Positions 23,346-32,617 are shown, counted from the first letter of the stretch. The stretch: 36,174 bases of DNA from Bacteroidales bacterium (GCA_016926205.1 JAFGPB010000068.1:1-36174); one strand, 5' to 3'. Translations and numbers: made by a program. Notes: a model not told the origin generated them from the letters alone.

Positions 23346-25568
23346 TTAAAAAATAAATGTATGCGTATACTTGAGAAGAATGGTACGGTTAAAATAATCA
23401 GGCAACTCAGGAATGACCGGTTCCTTTTCCAGTGATCTGTTGCTGTTGAAAACCAGATAGAAATCATTGCCTTCACGCGGATTGAACCGGAACCTGAAAT
23501 TGCTGACCAGGTTACTGCTGGTGCTGTTATACTGGACCAGCAGGCTGGCAGTGAGTTTTGTGCTTATCATATAAATCACTTTGCCGCTGCCGATATGCAG
23601 ATCCACTTTCTCATCGCGCTGGGAGAACTCGATGTGGTTGAACTGATATGATCCTGATACCTGCAAACCGGGGATCATGTTAAAAGTGGGCGAAAATGAG
23701 AAATTGTATCTTGTTCCGTCGTAAAACTCACCCATTGTTGTACTAAGCGATGCATGGATTTTCTTTGAGGTTGGGGATGAAATCCTCAGGCTGGCATCTG
23801 TGAATGAATAATTCCCTGCAGCTATGATCATGCCACTCGAAATGGGGAAGTCAAACAATACGCCCTCTTCCTGGTAAGTGGCTGAGAGGGATGCAATGTA
23901 TCCTGATTTTGCTTCCACCGACAACGATGGAGAAACTGACAAAGACTCGAGGTTGCCGTCTAAGAGTCTGGTAGTCCTTGAAGCATCGACACCTGCAGTA
24001 ATGAGGTAGATTTTCGATTCACGCCCCGGCATCCATCCATAGGAAAGATTACCTGTAAATCCCTGCAGACTCCCCTTGTTTACAAAACCGATTCCGGGAT
24101 TGAATTCCTCACCTGAATAGGAGTATCCCAGTTGATAGATCAATCCCTTTTGAGTTCTTCTTTCCCAGTTCGCCGAGAAAAACATGGGGTCAATTGAATT
24201 GAACCTGTTACCGATCTTGTCGTCATAGGTCTGGGCAATCTTCACACCAAAGTAATCATTTCCGAATACCCTGAAAATCCCGTCCAGTCCGTAGGCAAAA
24301 TTATGTGAACCGTCCATCCCCAGCCTTGAGGTGAATATGCCTCCGACGAATGAGTATGGATTGATGACCTGCCTGCGCGTCCTGATCACTCCAAAGTTCT
24401 CGCCCGGAGTTTCACCGTGCTCTTCAGTCTGCATGTCAAGCAATCCGAGGTCCCATTTTCCCATTCGGCCCGTCAGTCGCGCACCGCCGTATATCCTGAC
24501 GGTTTCTCCTTGGGACAAACCGATGTTCCTGCTGTAAAACAGGTTTGACCGGCCCCCGAGGCTGAAATCAAACAAGCTTGAACGTTCCTGAAAGAACATG
24601 CGTTTTTCAGGAAAATAGAGGGAATAGCGGGTCAGGTTCACCTGCTGGTCATCGGCTTCCACCTGGGCAAAATCAGTATTTGCGGTCAGGTCAAGTGTCA
24701 GGCTGCTGTTGATGTTGTACTTGACATCGAGTCCGGCATTAACCTCAGGTTCATCATCCCTGACATATTCGGTCCTTTCGGTGTTCAATGCCCATGTCCT
24801 TGAATTACCGCCAATGACATAGGGGGATACATAGACGGGTTTGGAAGGTTGAACGCCTTCGAACGATATGGTTCCCATCAAGGAAGGCATTGTATTGGCT
24901 GTTGTCCCGTATTTGGGATCAATGGCCGGCCAGGTATCCATCTCATTGCTTGCGCTGATCACACGTCTTATGCTTAAACCCATTGTGGTTATATTGTTCT
25001 CGGGCTTGAATTTCAGGCTTGAGAAAGGTATTCGTATTTCAGCGTACCACCCTTTATCATCCCTTGATGTCTTTACGTCCCAGAAAGTGTTCCAGTTATA
25101 GTTGAACGGTATGCTTCCGCCACCCATGCTGGCATCATTGGAAATTGCGTAATCAATCCTGGCAGCGTTTGGATTTGTGATAAATATCAGCGCATTCTCA
25201 TTGTCATTGTATGTATCTAATTGAACGGCAATATGATCCATATTTACTATTGCCGGCTCATCCCTTTTTTTGCTGTTGGCATGAATCTGCGCCGGATTCT
25301 TCATATACATCCTGGCAGCGATCCATACATACTCGTTGTCATATCCTATGATCAAGTCTCCTTCTTCTGTCGGCTCAACGTTATAATTTGGGGAGTGCTG
25401 TGTAAGGGAGAAATGATTCAATTCATTCCATGATGACTCTACCGGTTTGCCGTCAAACTCAATGGGAGAAGAGAGCTTCTTTATTTGAGATACATCCTGG
25501 CATTCAGCTGATAATGAAAGAAAAATTGCATATAAAAAGACAGATAGAAAAAAAGCAGATCGTTTCAT
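23346..25568 (-). CDS. DUF5916 protein with N-terminal CBM9-like domain (copy 1)
   Basis: A 740-residue exported protein. A signal peptide (about 1-23, ending SLSAECQ) is followed by a domain resembling family 9 carbohydrate-binding modules (about 35-240, with IEFDGKPVESSW, YDNEYVWIAARMYM and QLDTYNDNENALIF). The DUF5916 region then runs to the end as alternating beta strands that look like an outer-membrane barrel, with TDFAQVEADDQQVNLTRYSLYFPEKRMFFQE as a family block and a terminal aromatic (TFIF). Function of the family is not known; an outer-membrane role is inferred. It is related to the genes at 30446-32617 and 35696-end. The start is an ATG with a 6-bp hairpin and a promoter motif upstream. 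Confidence 0.88.
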   Translation of the reverse strand: MKRSAFFLSVFLYAIFLSLSAECQDVSQIKKLSSPIEFDGKPVESSWNELNHFSLTQHSPNYNVEPTEEGDLIIGYDNEYVWIAARMYMKNPAQIHANSKKRDEPAIVNMDHIAVQLDTYNDNENALIFITNPNAARIDYAISNDASMGGGSIPFNYNWNTFWDVKTSRDDKGWYAEIRIPFSSLKFKPENNITTMGLSIRRVISASNEMDTWPAIDPKYGTTANTMPSLMGTISFEGVQPSKPVYVSPYVIGGNSRTWALNTERTEYVRDDEPEVNAGLDVKYNINSSLTLDLTANTDFAQVEADDQQVNLTRYSLYFPEKRMFFQERSSLFDFSLGGRSNLFYSRNIGLSQGETVRIYGGARLTGRMGKWDLGLLDMQTEEHGETPGENFGVIRTRRQVINPYSFVGGIFTSRLGMDGSHNFAYGLDGIFRVFGNDYFGVKIAQTYDDKIGNRFNSIDPMFFSANWERRTQKGLIYQLGYSYSGEEFNPGIGFVNKGSLQGFTGNLSYGWMPGRESKIYLITAGVDASRTTRLLDGNLESLSVSPSLSVEAKSGYIASLSATYQEEGVLFDFPISSGMIIAAGNYSFTDASLRISSPTSKKIHASLSTTMGEFYDGTRYNFSFSPTFNMIPGLQVSGSYQFNHIEFSQRDEKVDLHIGSGKVIYMISTKLTASLLVQYNSTSSNLVSNFRFRFNPREGNDFYLVFNSNRSLEKEPVIPELPDYFNRTILLKYTHTFIF

Positions 25569-25877
25569 AAATTAAAAATTGATTTTAAACTCATAATTTC
25601 TTTTTACATGACTCATCCCTGAAGTAATTCAGGAGGTGCAAAGATATTATTATTTTTACCTGATCACTGCATCAATTTTTGTTAACAAATGTTAATTTTA
25701 ATGCCCGGGTATTTGTCCTGCGGACTACCTGTATAACTTGCCTGCGGTATTACCTTTTGAACTTCAGTTTATCCGGTACCGGCTTTTTAATATGTACCTA
25801 AAAACGGGGTATATAATTGGTTCCGGATATGTTATTTATGTACCTAAAAACGAGGTATATAATTGGTTCCGGATATG
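25569..25877. other. 309-base intergenic region upstream of DUF5916 copy 1
   Basis: Contains the candidate promoter of DUF5916 copy 1 (25639-25646), a perfect 6-bp hairpin CCTGAAGTAATTCAGG (25618-25633) in its presumed 5' leader, and most of a 46-bp tandem duplication (25791-25882). No supportable gene. Confidence 0.6.
25639..25646 (-). promoter_or_regulatory. Candidate -7 element for DUF5916 copy 1
   Basis: TATCTTTG on the minus strand, an exact TAnnTTTG match about 70 bases before the start codon; no properly spaced -33 element is seen. Confidence 0.5.
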
Positions 25878-25882
25878 TTATT
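25791..25882. repeat. Tandem duplication, two 46-bp units
   Basis: 25791-25836 and 25837-25882 are identical except for one base (G at 25807, A at 25853). Each unit begins TATGTACCTAAAAACG and ends GGATATGTTATT. Each contains TACC...GGTA, which could form a small stem. The last five bases of the second unit overlap the stop codon region of the TPR-like gene. Confidence 0.9.
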
Positions 25883-26537
25883 CTTGTGCCCCGGATTCCT
25901 GCCTGCATACATCTATCATATCGTATGTTTCTTCTGCCCCCCACCGGGGGTGGATATCCGATTCCGGTATGTAGGAGGTGAATTTATCTCTGGCTTTGAT
26001 AAACAGGGGAAAGGCATTGGCAGGTCCGCCACCAATTATTCCGGGAGCATAATACGTTTGATATGCCATCAGCAAATAAGCCCGCGGATTTTCCGGATCT
26101 TCCTGCATAACCTTTTGCAGAATGGAACTGGCTTTCATGCTGTAGGTCATCCCTCTGACCAAGGGATCCACCTGAATTCTTGCCTGAAAAACAAATGCCT
26201 GAAGGATCATCAGCTCCGGCTCCCCGGGATTCATAGATAGTCCCCTATCAACTTCCTCCTGAGCCCTATCAATCAGCGAATCCCTCATAAAAGGGAGCAG
26301 ATTATGATAACTGGCCAGCACATAGGACAATCCGGCATAATAGTTTGCAAGCCAATGTGCATCATGTTCCATGGAAATTTTTGTGAAAAAATCTGCCGCT
26401 TTCAGGAATTGTTGTTTGGTATGCGCTAAGTCAATCAACTGAATACCGGCAGAGTACAATGATGAGTCACGAATGGTTTGAGCCGGGGAAGAATACGAGC
26501 AGCAGATTGCCAGCATGAACACAGGTAAAATTTTCAT
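25878..26537 (-). CDS. Exported TPR-like protein of unknown function
   Basis: A 219-residue protein with a signal peptide (MKILPVFMLAICCSYSSPAQ). A helical region follows whose spacing suggests tetratricopeptide-type repeats (for example ADFFTKISMEHDAHWLANYYAGLSY and SSILQKVMQEDPENPRAYLLMAY). No enzyme motif is seen. The frame is open to 26696, but that part overlaps lipA; the ATG at 26535-26537, which gives a clean signal peptide, is chosen. It begins 7 bases after the lipA stop and so is probably in the same operon, though no functional link to lipoylation is apparent. Confidence 0.75.
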   Translation of the reverse strand: MKILPVFMLAICCSYSSPAQTIRDSSLYSAGIQLIDLAHTKQQFLKAADFFTKISMEHDAHWLANYYAGLSYVLASYHNLLPFMRDSLIDRAQEEVDRGLSMNPGEPELMILQAFVFQARIQVDPLVRGMTYSMKASSILQKVMQEDPENPRAYLLMAYQTYYAPGIIGGGPANAFPLFIKARDKFTSYIPESDIHPRWGAEETYDMIDVCRQESGAQE

Positions 26538-26544
26538 CTGTTTT

Positions 26545-27432
26545 TCAGGTTTTGTTTTTTGAAAAATCAGTCGCCCTGATATGCTTTTCAGAACCATATG
26601 AGGAACGTACAAGAGGGCTGCTTTCCACCATCGCAAATCCTTTTTGGAGACCGACATTCTTGTATTGCTCAAACATCTCCGGAGAGATGTACTCATAAAC
26701 AGGCATATGCATTCTTGTGGGCTGAAGATACTGCCCCAGGGTCATTATTTGGACACCGGCACTGTACAGGTCGTCCATGGTTTGCAGGACTTCTTCTTCG
26801 TTTTCGCCAAGTCCGAGCATGATCCCTGACTTTGTTGTACTGCGGGAGGAGGCAATATATCTGAGTACTTCCAGACTGGTTTCATACTTCGCCCGGCTTC
26901 GTATCCGCCGTGTGAGGCGTTCCACGGTTTCCAGGTTGTGTGAAATGATTTCAGGCGACTCGTCAACAACTCTCTGAACGAGATCCTTCCTTCCCTGAAA
27001 ATCGGGGATCAGCACTTCCATGGTAACGCCAGGATTTACTTCCTTAATGAAACGGATTGTTGCTGCCCATGCTGAAGCACCCAGATCTTTCAGGTCATCA
27101 CGGTCAACCGATGTAATTACGCAATGTCTGATCTTCATTACTTTTATAGTTTCAGCCAGCCGTTGCGGTTCCCCGGGATCAACCGGGAGTGGTATGCCTG
27201 CGGGTACCGCACAAAACTTGCAGTGACGTGTACATATATTGCCCAGGATCATGAATGTTGCAGTTCCTCTGTTCCAGCATTCACCAATGTTCGGACAGTT
27301 ACCGCTTTTACAGATGGTGTGAAGATTTTGACTGTTTACCAGGTTTTTGATCCGGGAATAATCCTGTCCTTCTGCCCGCTTCATCTTCAACCAGTGAGGC
27401 AATCGTTCTGTAATCTTTATCGTGTGTTCCAT
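26545..27432 (-). CDS. lipA: Lipoyl synthase
   Basis: LipA is a radical-SAM enzyme that inserts two sulfurs into protein-bound octanoyl groups to make lipoyl cofactor for 2-oxoacid dehydrogenases and the glycine cleavage system. The 295-residue protein has the auxiliary-cluster cysteines CKSGNCPNIGEC and the radical-SAM cluster CTRHCKFC. The conserved Ser near the C-terminus that ligates the auxiliary cluster lies in SSPLVRSSY. The frame is open to 27525, but the promoter at 27448-27474 lies within that extension, so the ATG at 27430-27432 is used. Residue pattern and length fit the family. Confidence 0.96.
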   Translation of the reverse strand: MEHTIKITERLPHWLKMKRAEGQDYSRIKNLVNSQNLHTICKSGNCPNIGECWNRGTATFMILGNICTRHCKFCAVPAGIPLPVDPGEPQRLAETIKVMKIRHCVITSVDRDDLKDLGASAWAATIRFIKEVNPGVTMEVLIPDFQGRKDLVQRVVDESPEIISHNLETVERLTRRIRSRAKYETSLEVLRYIASSRSTTKSGIMLGLGENEEEVLQTMDDLYSAGVQIMTLGQYLQPTRMHMPVYEYISPEMFEQYKNVGLQKGFAMVESSPLVRSSYGSEKHIRATDFSKNKT

Positions 27433-27447
27433 TGAGCGCCATTTGGA

Positions 27448-27474
27448 CAAAGATAGCGAAATTGAAGTTTTCAA
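27448..27474 (-). promoter_or_regulatory. Promoter of lipA
   Basis: On the minus strand a TTG (27474-27472) lies 16 bases before TATCTTTG (27455-27448), close to the Bacteroidota TTG-N17-23-TAnnTTTG arrangement. The start of transcription would be only about 10 bases before the lipA ATG, which decides that start. Confidence 0.6.
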
Positions 27475-27548
27475 TCGCTTTACAGATTGATCAGGCTTCC
27501 CTGGTGTCAAAACCTGTAATGTCAATTTCCAGAGTCACCGGTTGAGGA

Positions 27549-29120
27549 TCAATCATTGTATTCTTGTTCAGCCAGCACCACAGCCCGGTAAAGGTTCACA
27601 ATCCCCCCCGAAACACAAAGTTCAGACAGCTTTGCAGTGTCACCATTTGCAGTACCGGGAATCTGAACAATATCCGTTACGGGATTATACGCCGATCTGA
27701 TTATAATTTCCTTTATTTCCGGCGCTTTCAGATTCGGGAAGTAGGACTTTAATACTGCTGCTACTCCGGATACTATGGGTGCCGCAATACTTGTTCCGCT
27801 GAATTTTTCATACCCGTTGTCCAGTGTACATGTCGTTACCCTGTATCCTGGAGCGAATACATCTACAGTCTTCTTTCCGTAATTTGAAAATTGTGCCACC
27901 AATCCCCCATTGTCATATGGCATTGAAGCTCCGACAGTGATCCAGTTGCAGGCATACCTTCCGTCCTGCAGCAATCCCGAAGGATAATATACGGTTTGGT
28001 CGATATCTTCACCATCATTTCCGGCTGCATGTACAATAAGTACGTCTTTCCTTTCGGCTTCAGCAATGGCCTCACTGACAAATCCGGGCTGTGCCGAATA
28101 TTTCTTCCCGAAGCTGCAATTGATGATATCCGCACCGTTTCTGACAGCATACCTGATTGCCAGTGCCACATCCTTATCTCTTTCATCTCCATCAGGGACC
28201 ACTCTTAAGATCATTAACCTGACTGTTTTTGCAATGCCGTCAATGCCCTTTCCGTTAACCGAGGCGCCCAGTGCTCCGGACACTCCTGTACCATGCCCGG
28301 GTCCCATGACATCGAGCATATTGTTTCCATATATCGTATCTGTCAGATTCTCAGGATTGTCCATAACGATTTCTTCCCGGTTTCTCAGCTCGGGGTTTAG
28401 TCTCAGATTCAGATCATTTATTAAATTTTTAATCCGGCCTTCAAGAACTTCCCTGGTGACGCCCAGTTCCATGAATGTCAATACAATTTCTTTGGCTTCA
28501 GCAATTTCAGCCTTTATGGATCTTATTTTATTGAGATCTTCCTCAGTATATAAGTCTTTCCTGAGACGTTTCCTGACAATTGAATCAGCATCGTGATAAC
28601 CCGAAAGTATGTTTCTGTATAAAGACAACTCCTCTTTTTTCTGGTGAACTTCATCTTCATAGTCTTTTCTGATCTCAAGATATTTATGGTATTCAACCTG
28701 AAGCAATGTATCCATTGAAGCGCTGTCTGAAACATGATACACGTGGTTGTATTGTGCATACAGCCGGGTCAGCTCAAGGGTTTCATTCTTCAGGTTTCCT
28801 CCTCCCGGATTTCCAAGAAAATTCCAGCCGTTGATATCATCCACATAACCATTTCTATCATCGTCAAGCTGATTGTCAGGTATTTCATTCCCGTTCACCC
28901 AGAATCTTCCTGTAAGGTCCTCGTGTGAAAGTTCCGCGCCGTTGTCAATGACGGCCACAACAACCGTATCCCCTTTCCTTCCATCCAGGTAATCATATGC
29001 TTTATATGTGCTGACACCCAGTATAGTATCAGTTTCAGGATCAAGATGCTGCCAGTTGCTCAGATCCTGAGCAAAACCGATCAGCGGCAGGAAAGCGAAT
29101 ATAGAGAATAGTTTCTGCAT
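27549..29120 (-). CDS. S8 family serine peptidase (subtilase) with a large insertion
   Basis: A 523-residue exported subtilisin-like protease. Signal peptide MQKLFSIFAFLPLIGFAQ. The catalytic triad is visible as Asp59 in VAVIDNGAE, His276 in GPGHGTGVSG and Ser444 in FSGTSIAAP, with the oxyanion Asn367 in HAAGNDG. Between Asp and His lies about 150 residues (about 107-262) that ordinary subtilases lack, rich in charged helices likely to form a coiled coil. The start is the ATG at 29118-29120; a GTG four codons upstream is less likely. There is no recognisable C-terminal sorting domain. It stands alone on the minus strand between lipA's unit and the nitroreductase gene. Confidence 0.9.
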   Translation of the reverse strand: MQKLFSIFAFLPLIGFAQDLSNWQHLDPETDTILGVSTYKAYDYLDGRKGDTVVVAVIDNGAELSHEDLTGRFWVNGNEIPDNQLDDDRNGYVDDINGWNFLGNPGGGNLKNETLELTRLYAQYNHVYHVSDSASMDTLLQVEYHKYLEIRKDYEDEVHQKKEELSLYRNILSGYHDADSIVRKRLRKDLYTEEDLNKIRSIKAEIAEAKEIVLTFMELGVTREVLEGRIKNLINDLNLRLNPELRNREEIVMDNPENLTDTIYGNNMLDVMGPGHGTGVSGALGASVNGKGIDGIAKTVRLMILRVVPDGDERDKDVALAIRYAVRNGADIINCSFGKKYSAQPGFVSEAIAEAERKDVLIVHAAGNDGEDIDQTVYYPSGLLQDGRYACNWITVGASMPYDNGGLVAQFSNYGKKTVDVFAPGYRVTTCTLDNGYEKFSGTSIAAPIVSGVAAVLKSYFPNLKAPEIKEIIIRSAYNPVTDIVQIPGTANGDTAKLSELCVSGGIVNLYRAVVLAEQEYND

Positions 29121-29653
29121 AGTATCGTACACAAATTGTCAGTAATCCCATACAAAGAAAACAGCAGCACCATATGATAGAGTTTTACGAAAGGATCATG
29201 ATCATTTTATTAACAAACCTGATCGCGAAATTATCAAATAATTCAGTTTATGCAAATACAGGTGTTTGGCCGGATCCTGTTATCCTGTTTCATTGTATCT
29301 TTCCGCACAGATCATAAATGGACCGGGATTTTCTTGTGTTTCAGGCAGTTTCCAATGACTTCGATCATTACGGTTTCAATTGAGTTCATAACAATTCATA
29401 AAAAGGTGAGATTTCTTATATTTTTGATCTGTAAATAAATATATTTTTATCATCATCAACTGAACAAAACATCCGTAAAAGAATCCCTTTACCAATAAAA
29501 CCAAAAAGAATCGCTATGAATCCCCGGGATAATAAGTTACCCGCAACCAAAAAGCATTCTCACAGCTTGTTCCGTATCAAAGGTCTGAAAACGAAGTGAG
29601 TAATTTAAAATGATTAAATCATGCGGATTCCGTAATACCATAAATAAATCAAA
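29121..29653. other. 533-base intergenic region between divergent S8 and nitroreductase genes
   Basis: AT-rich. It holds one exact -7 match TATTTTTG on the plus strand (29419-29426), 228 bases before the nitroreductase start, and a 27-codon plus-strand frame (29516-29599, MNPRDNKLPATKKHSHSLFR...), which has no recognisable relatives and is not called as a gene. No RNA gene was recognised. Confidence 0.5.
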
Positions 29654-30226
29654 ATGAAACATATGAATAAAACATCATTGTTAATTGTGGCTTCAGTACT
29701 GTTTTTCTGTACAACAACGATGAAAAGCCAGACCAGTTGCGTAACCGATGCAATACTCTCCACATACTCGGCGAGGAACTTTACAACAAAACCCGTTACG
29801 GACAGTCAAATCGAAACGATCCTGAAATGCGGGATTAAAGCTCCCAGTGCCAGGAACAGCCAGATGTGGAAATTTACCGTTGTGAAAAGCAGTACACTGC
29901 TTTCGGAGCTCATGCCCAATATCACGACCGGTAACATACTAATCATTGTTTCCGGTCAGGATGCAAACCAGCCAGGTATGAACGTTGCATTTGACTGTGC
30001 CCTTGCAACGGAAAACATGTATTTGGCAGCTCAGAACCTCGGCCTTGGAGCGCATATCTATATGGCACCTGTAAGCGGTATCAACTCAAGGAAACAGGAC
30101 CTTGGTATTCCTGACGGTTACAGTGTCATAACGGTCCTCAGGATCGGAAATGTGGATCAGGGTGTTGATGCAGTTTCATCCGCTTCACCCAGAAACAGCT
30201 TAGAGGAGGTGGTCAACTACAGGTAG
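29654..30226 (+). CDS. Nitroreductase-family protein with an export signal
   Basis: A 190-residue protein whose body matches the FMN-dependent nitroreductase fold: TYSARNFTTKPVTDSQIETILKCG at the start, the flavin-binding APSARNSQMWKF segment, and GLGAHIYMAP with the C-terminal ITVLRIGN. Unusually, it begins with a hydrophobic signal sequence (about 1-25, LLIVASVLFFCTTTMKSQ), so it should be exported. The family is normally cytoplasmic and uses FMN with NAD(P)H. The domain is intact but short. An in-frame ATG at codon 4 would not alter the signal. It converges on DUF5916 copy 2. Confidence 0.85.
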   Translation: MKHMNKTSLLIVASVLFFCTTTMKSQTSCVTDAILSTYSARNFTTKPVTDSQIETILKCGIKAPSARNSQMWKFTVVKSSTLLSELMPNITTGNILIIVSGQDANQPGMNVAFDCALATENMYLAAQNLGLGAHIYMAPVSGINSRKQDLGIPDGYSVITVLRIGNVDQGVDAVSSASPRNSLEEVVNYR

Positions 30227-30445
30227 AATTCCTTTCCCATACTTATCCTTAATAACTATCCCAAAGTTTTATCAGACTTTGCATTTCAACACGAACAGCC
30301 ATTGCAAACCATTTACAGAAATGTAAATAGTATCCTGTATCCGGATCAATGGTTCAATCTGACCTTTCTCATGGATTTCCTGCCAGTACGTTGATTCTGT
30401 ATGCTCATATTTCTTTACCGCAGGAAAGAGGCTACAGTCTTGCCC

Positions 30446-32617
30446 TCAGTTAAACCAGTATGAGAGTTTCACAACCAGGCCCCTGTTTTTATTGGTAAAA
30501 CCTTCAGTATACGCATTGCCCGTATATACAATATACAAATCGGAAACCGGAGCAAAGCGCCATTGAAAACGGATGTTCGTATTCAGGTTCTCAATCTGAT
30601 TGTTGTATTGCACAAAGGTTGTAAGAAATATTTTATCAGTAAATGTAATATCCAGCTGTGGCCCGATCAGAACAAGCTCAGCGCTGTTATAAGGATCGGG
30701 CAGTGAGATGCTGTTATAATTGGCTGATACGGATATGCTCCCGTAAGGTTGAAAACGATATCCTACAGATCCATTCAGGTTTAATCTCGACCCGTTGTAA
30801 TAACTGCCGTATGTCCCGCCCATGGAATATGTAAACAATTTGCGCAAATCAGAACTATAACTGATCCCTGCATTTTGCCAGTTGAATGATTCGCCTGCCG
30901 CAAGTTTAACACCATTTGTGTTGGTCGGGTCATAGGGCCGGTTAAGCAGTACAAATTCCTCTGACGCGCTAAAAGAAAGGCTGCTTCTGTTCTGGAATCC
31001 TATGCTATATCCCAGTTGCGTCTGCCGGTCAGTCATTTCAAATTCAGGGTTGCACAATATATGAAAACTAAGGCTGGGACCATGACTGAGTACAATGCCG
31101 GAAGCGGGATAAAATGTGTACCCGGTCGACGGACTCATTTCAAAATAACCTGTCCTTCTGATATATCCCACTTCCGAAACGTAATCAGCTCCAACCCATG
31201 CTGCAGCAAGACCGGCATCGAAGTAACGCGTGGAAAACAACAGATCCCCTGCAACAGTGGCTGCATCTGCAGACGATCCCGGATAAAAGGACTGGTGGTA
31301 AAATGCCTTGCCCGTCCATCTGTTATCCGCACTTGCCAGGTTGTATTCCAGTCCGGCTACCCGGTTGTAATCAAACCCCATATACAGCGTATCATTATAA
31401 TCGCCGGTAACCTGCTTGTTGATGAAAAACCCTCCTATGTTCGACCTGCTGAATACCTGCCGCTGCAACACCGCGACAGCATAATTGGCAGAAGGTATTG
31501 CATCCTCCTTTCCGGTCTGCATGTCCATCACCCCGATCCTCCATTTGTCACCGATCTTGCCACTTAACCTGAATCCCGCGTTCACAGGTACCTCCAAACC
31601 TATACGCCTGGAAAAGAAAGGACGTATGCTGCTGCTTCCAAGATCAGCAAACAAATCACTGTTTTCAAGGAAAAACTGCCTGCGCTCGGGGAAAAACAGC
31701 TCAAACCTGTCGAGGTTCGTCTGCTGCCTGTCTTCTTCAACCTGAGAATAGTCAGGATTTACGGTAAGATCGAGGTTCATCGATGAGGACAGCATGATCT
31801 TCGTATCAAATCCTGCACCTCCGCTCCACTTTGTGTCTTCATCAGCCTCATTGTCCCGGGTAACTTTCCCCTTGACATACGGAATCAGTGAAAATCGCAA
31901 ACCCGCTTTTCCCAGAGGTTCATCCCATACAAGGGTACCTGTATACGCAAGATCTGCATGTACAAACTGACGGGGCATCGGGGCCCATGCTGATTTTTCA
32001 TTGCTTTTTAAATCCATCCGCCCGAAATTTATGCCCCATTCAGTGCTGCCCTCAAAATAACGAATGCTTCGAAAAGGGATGCTGTATTCCACCACCCAGC
32101 GATCGTCATAACTCTTGATTCCAGACCTCCACTTGATATCCCAGCTCCAGTTAATTCGGTCACCGTCAGAGATCAGACCTTCAGCCTGAACACCTGCCGG
32201 AGAAATGTAGAAGGCAAATCCGTTTGTATAATCGTTATAGGTATCGATGTGGACAGCGAAATTATCATTGCCCCAGAAAGTGAAATCGCGTCGTAAAGAC
32301 TGAACCGGCCTCTTACCGGGAAAAAGATCATAACATACTGCACCAATATAAATATTTGACTCATCGTATGTCATCATCACAGAGGTTTGTGAAATGGCAT
32401 AACCGGTGTCTGTGGGTGTAACACGCTGAAATTGTATTGTTTTTTCAGCTACCTGCCAGATTTCTTCGTCAAGCAGCCCGTCAACCTCAATCTCTTCGTC
32501 CGTCTTAAAAATGTGCATGCGATAATTTTCACGGTTTATCGCTTTTGTCTGTCCTAAAATCTGAGCACTTCCTGATATAAACATGAAAGTTATCATGAAC
32601 AGCCTGAATTGTCTCAT
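30446..32617 (-). CDS. DUF5916 protein with N-terminal CBM9-like domain (copy 2)
   Basis: A 723-residue exported protein with a signal peptide (about 1-22, MITFMFISGSAQILGQ). A CBM9-like domain follows (about 35-240, with IEVDGLLDEEIWQVAEK, IYIGAVCYD and HIDTYNDYTNGFAFYI), then a long beta-strand-rich DUF5916 region. NPDYSQVEEDRQQTNLDRFELFFPERRQFFLEN is its family block. The C-terminus LVVKLSYWFN, ending in aromatic residues, looks like the last strand of an outer-membrane barrel. It is clearly homologous to copy 1 but more distant from it than copy 3 is. The IS21 element lies about 150 bases upstream of its start. Confidence 0.88.
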   Translation of the reverse strand: MRQFRLFMITFMFISGSAQILGQTKAINRENYRMHIFKTDEEIEVDGLLDEEIWQVAEKTIQFQRVTPTDTGYAISQTSVMMTYDESNIYIGAVCYDLFPGKRPVQSLRRDFTFWGNDNFAVHIDTYNDYTNGFAFYISPAGVQAEGLISDGDRINWSWDIKWRSGIKSYDDRWVVEYSIPFRSIRYFEGSTEWGINFGRMDLKSNEKSAWAPMPRQFVHADLAYTGTLVWDEPLGKAGLRFSLIPYVKGKVTRDNEADEDTKWSGGAGFDTKIMLSSSMNLDLTVNPDYSQVEEDRQQTNLDRFELFFPERRQFFLENSDLFADLGSSSIRPFFSRRIGLEVPVNAGFRLSGKIGDKWRIGVMDMQTGKEDAIPSANYAVAVLQRQVFSRSNIGGFFINKQVTGDYNDTLYMGFDYNRVAGLEYNLASADNRWTGKAFYHQSFYPGSSADAATVAGDLLFSTRYFDAGLAAAWVGADYVSEVGYIRRTGYFEMSPSTGYTFYPASGIVLSHGPSLSFHILCNPEFEMTDRQTQLGYSIGFQNRSSLSFSASEEFVLLNRPYDPTNTNGVKLAAGESFNWQNAGISYSSDLRKLFTYSMGGTYGSYYNGSRLNLNGSVGYRFQPYGSISVSANYNSISLPDPYNSAELVLIGPQLDITFTDKIFLTTFVQYNNQIENLNTNIRFQWRFAPVSDLYIVYTGNAYTEGFTNKNRGLVVKLSYWFN

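Noticed and set aside
29516-29599. 27-codon plus-strand frame before the nitroreductase gene
   Set aside because: Basic, short, no relatives recognised, no close promoter; not strong enough to call as a gene or leader peptide.
30272-30445. 57-codon open frame continuing in frame after the TGA of DUF5916 copy 2
   Set aside because: The TGA follows a normal barrel-type C-terminus (KLSYWFN), so readthrough is not needed; the extension matches nothing I recognise and one frame in three would be in phase by chance.
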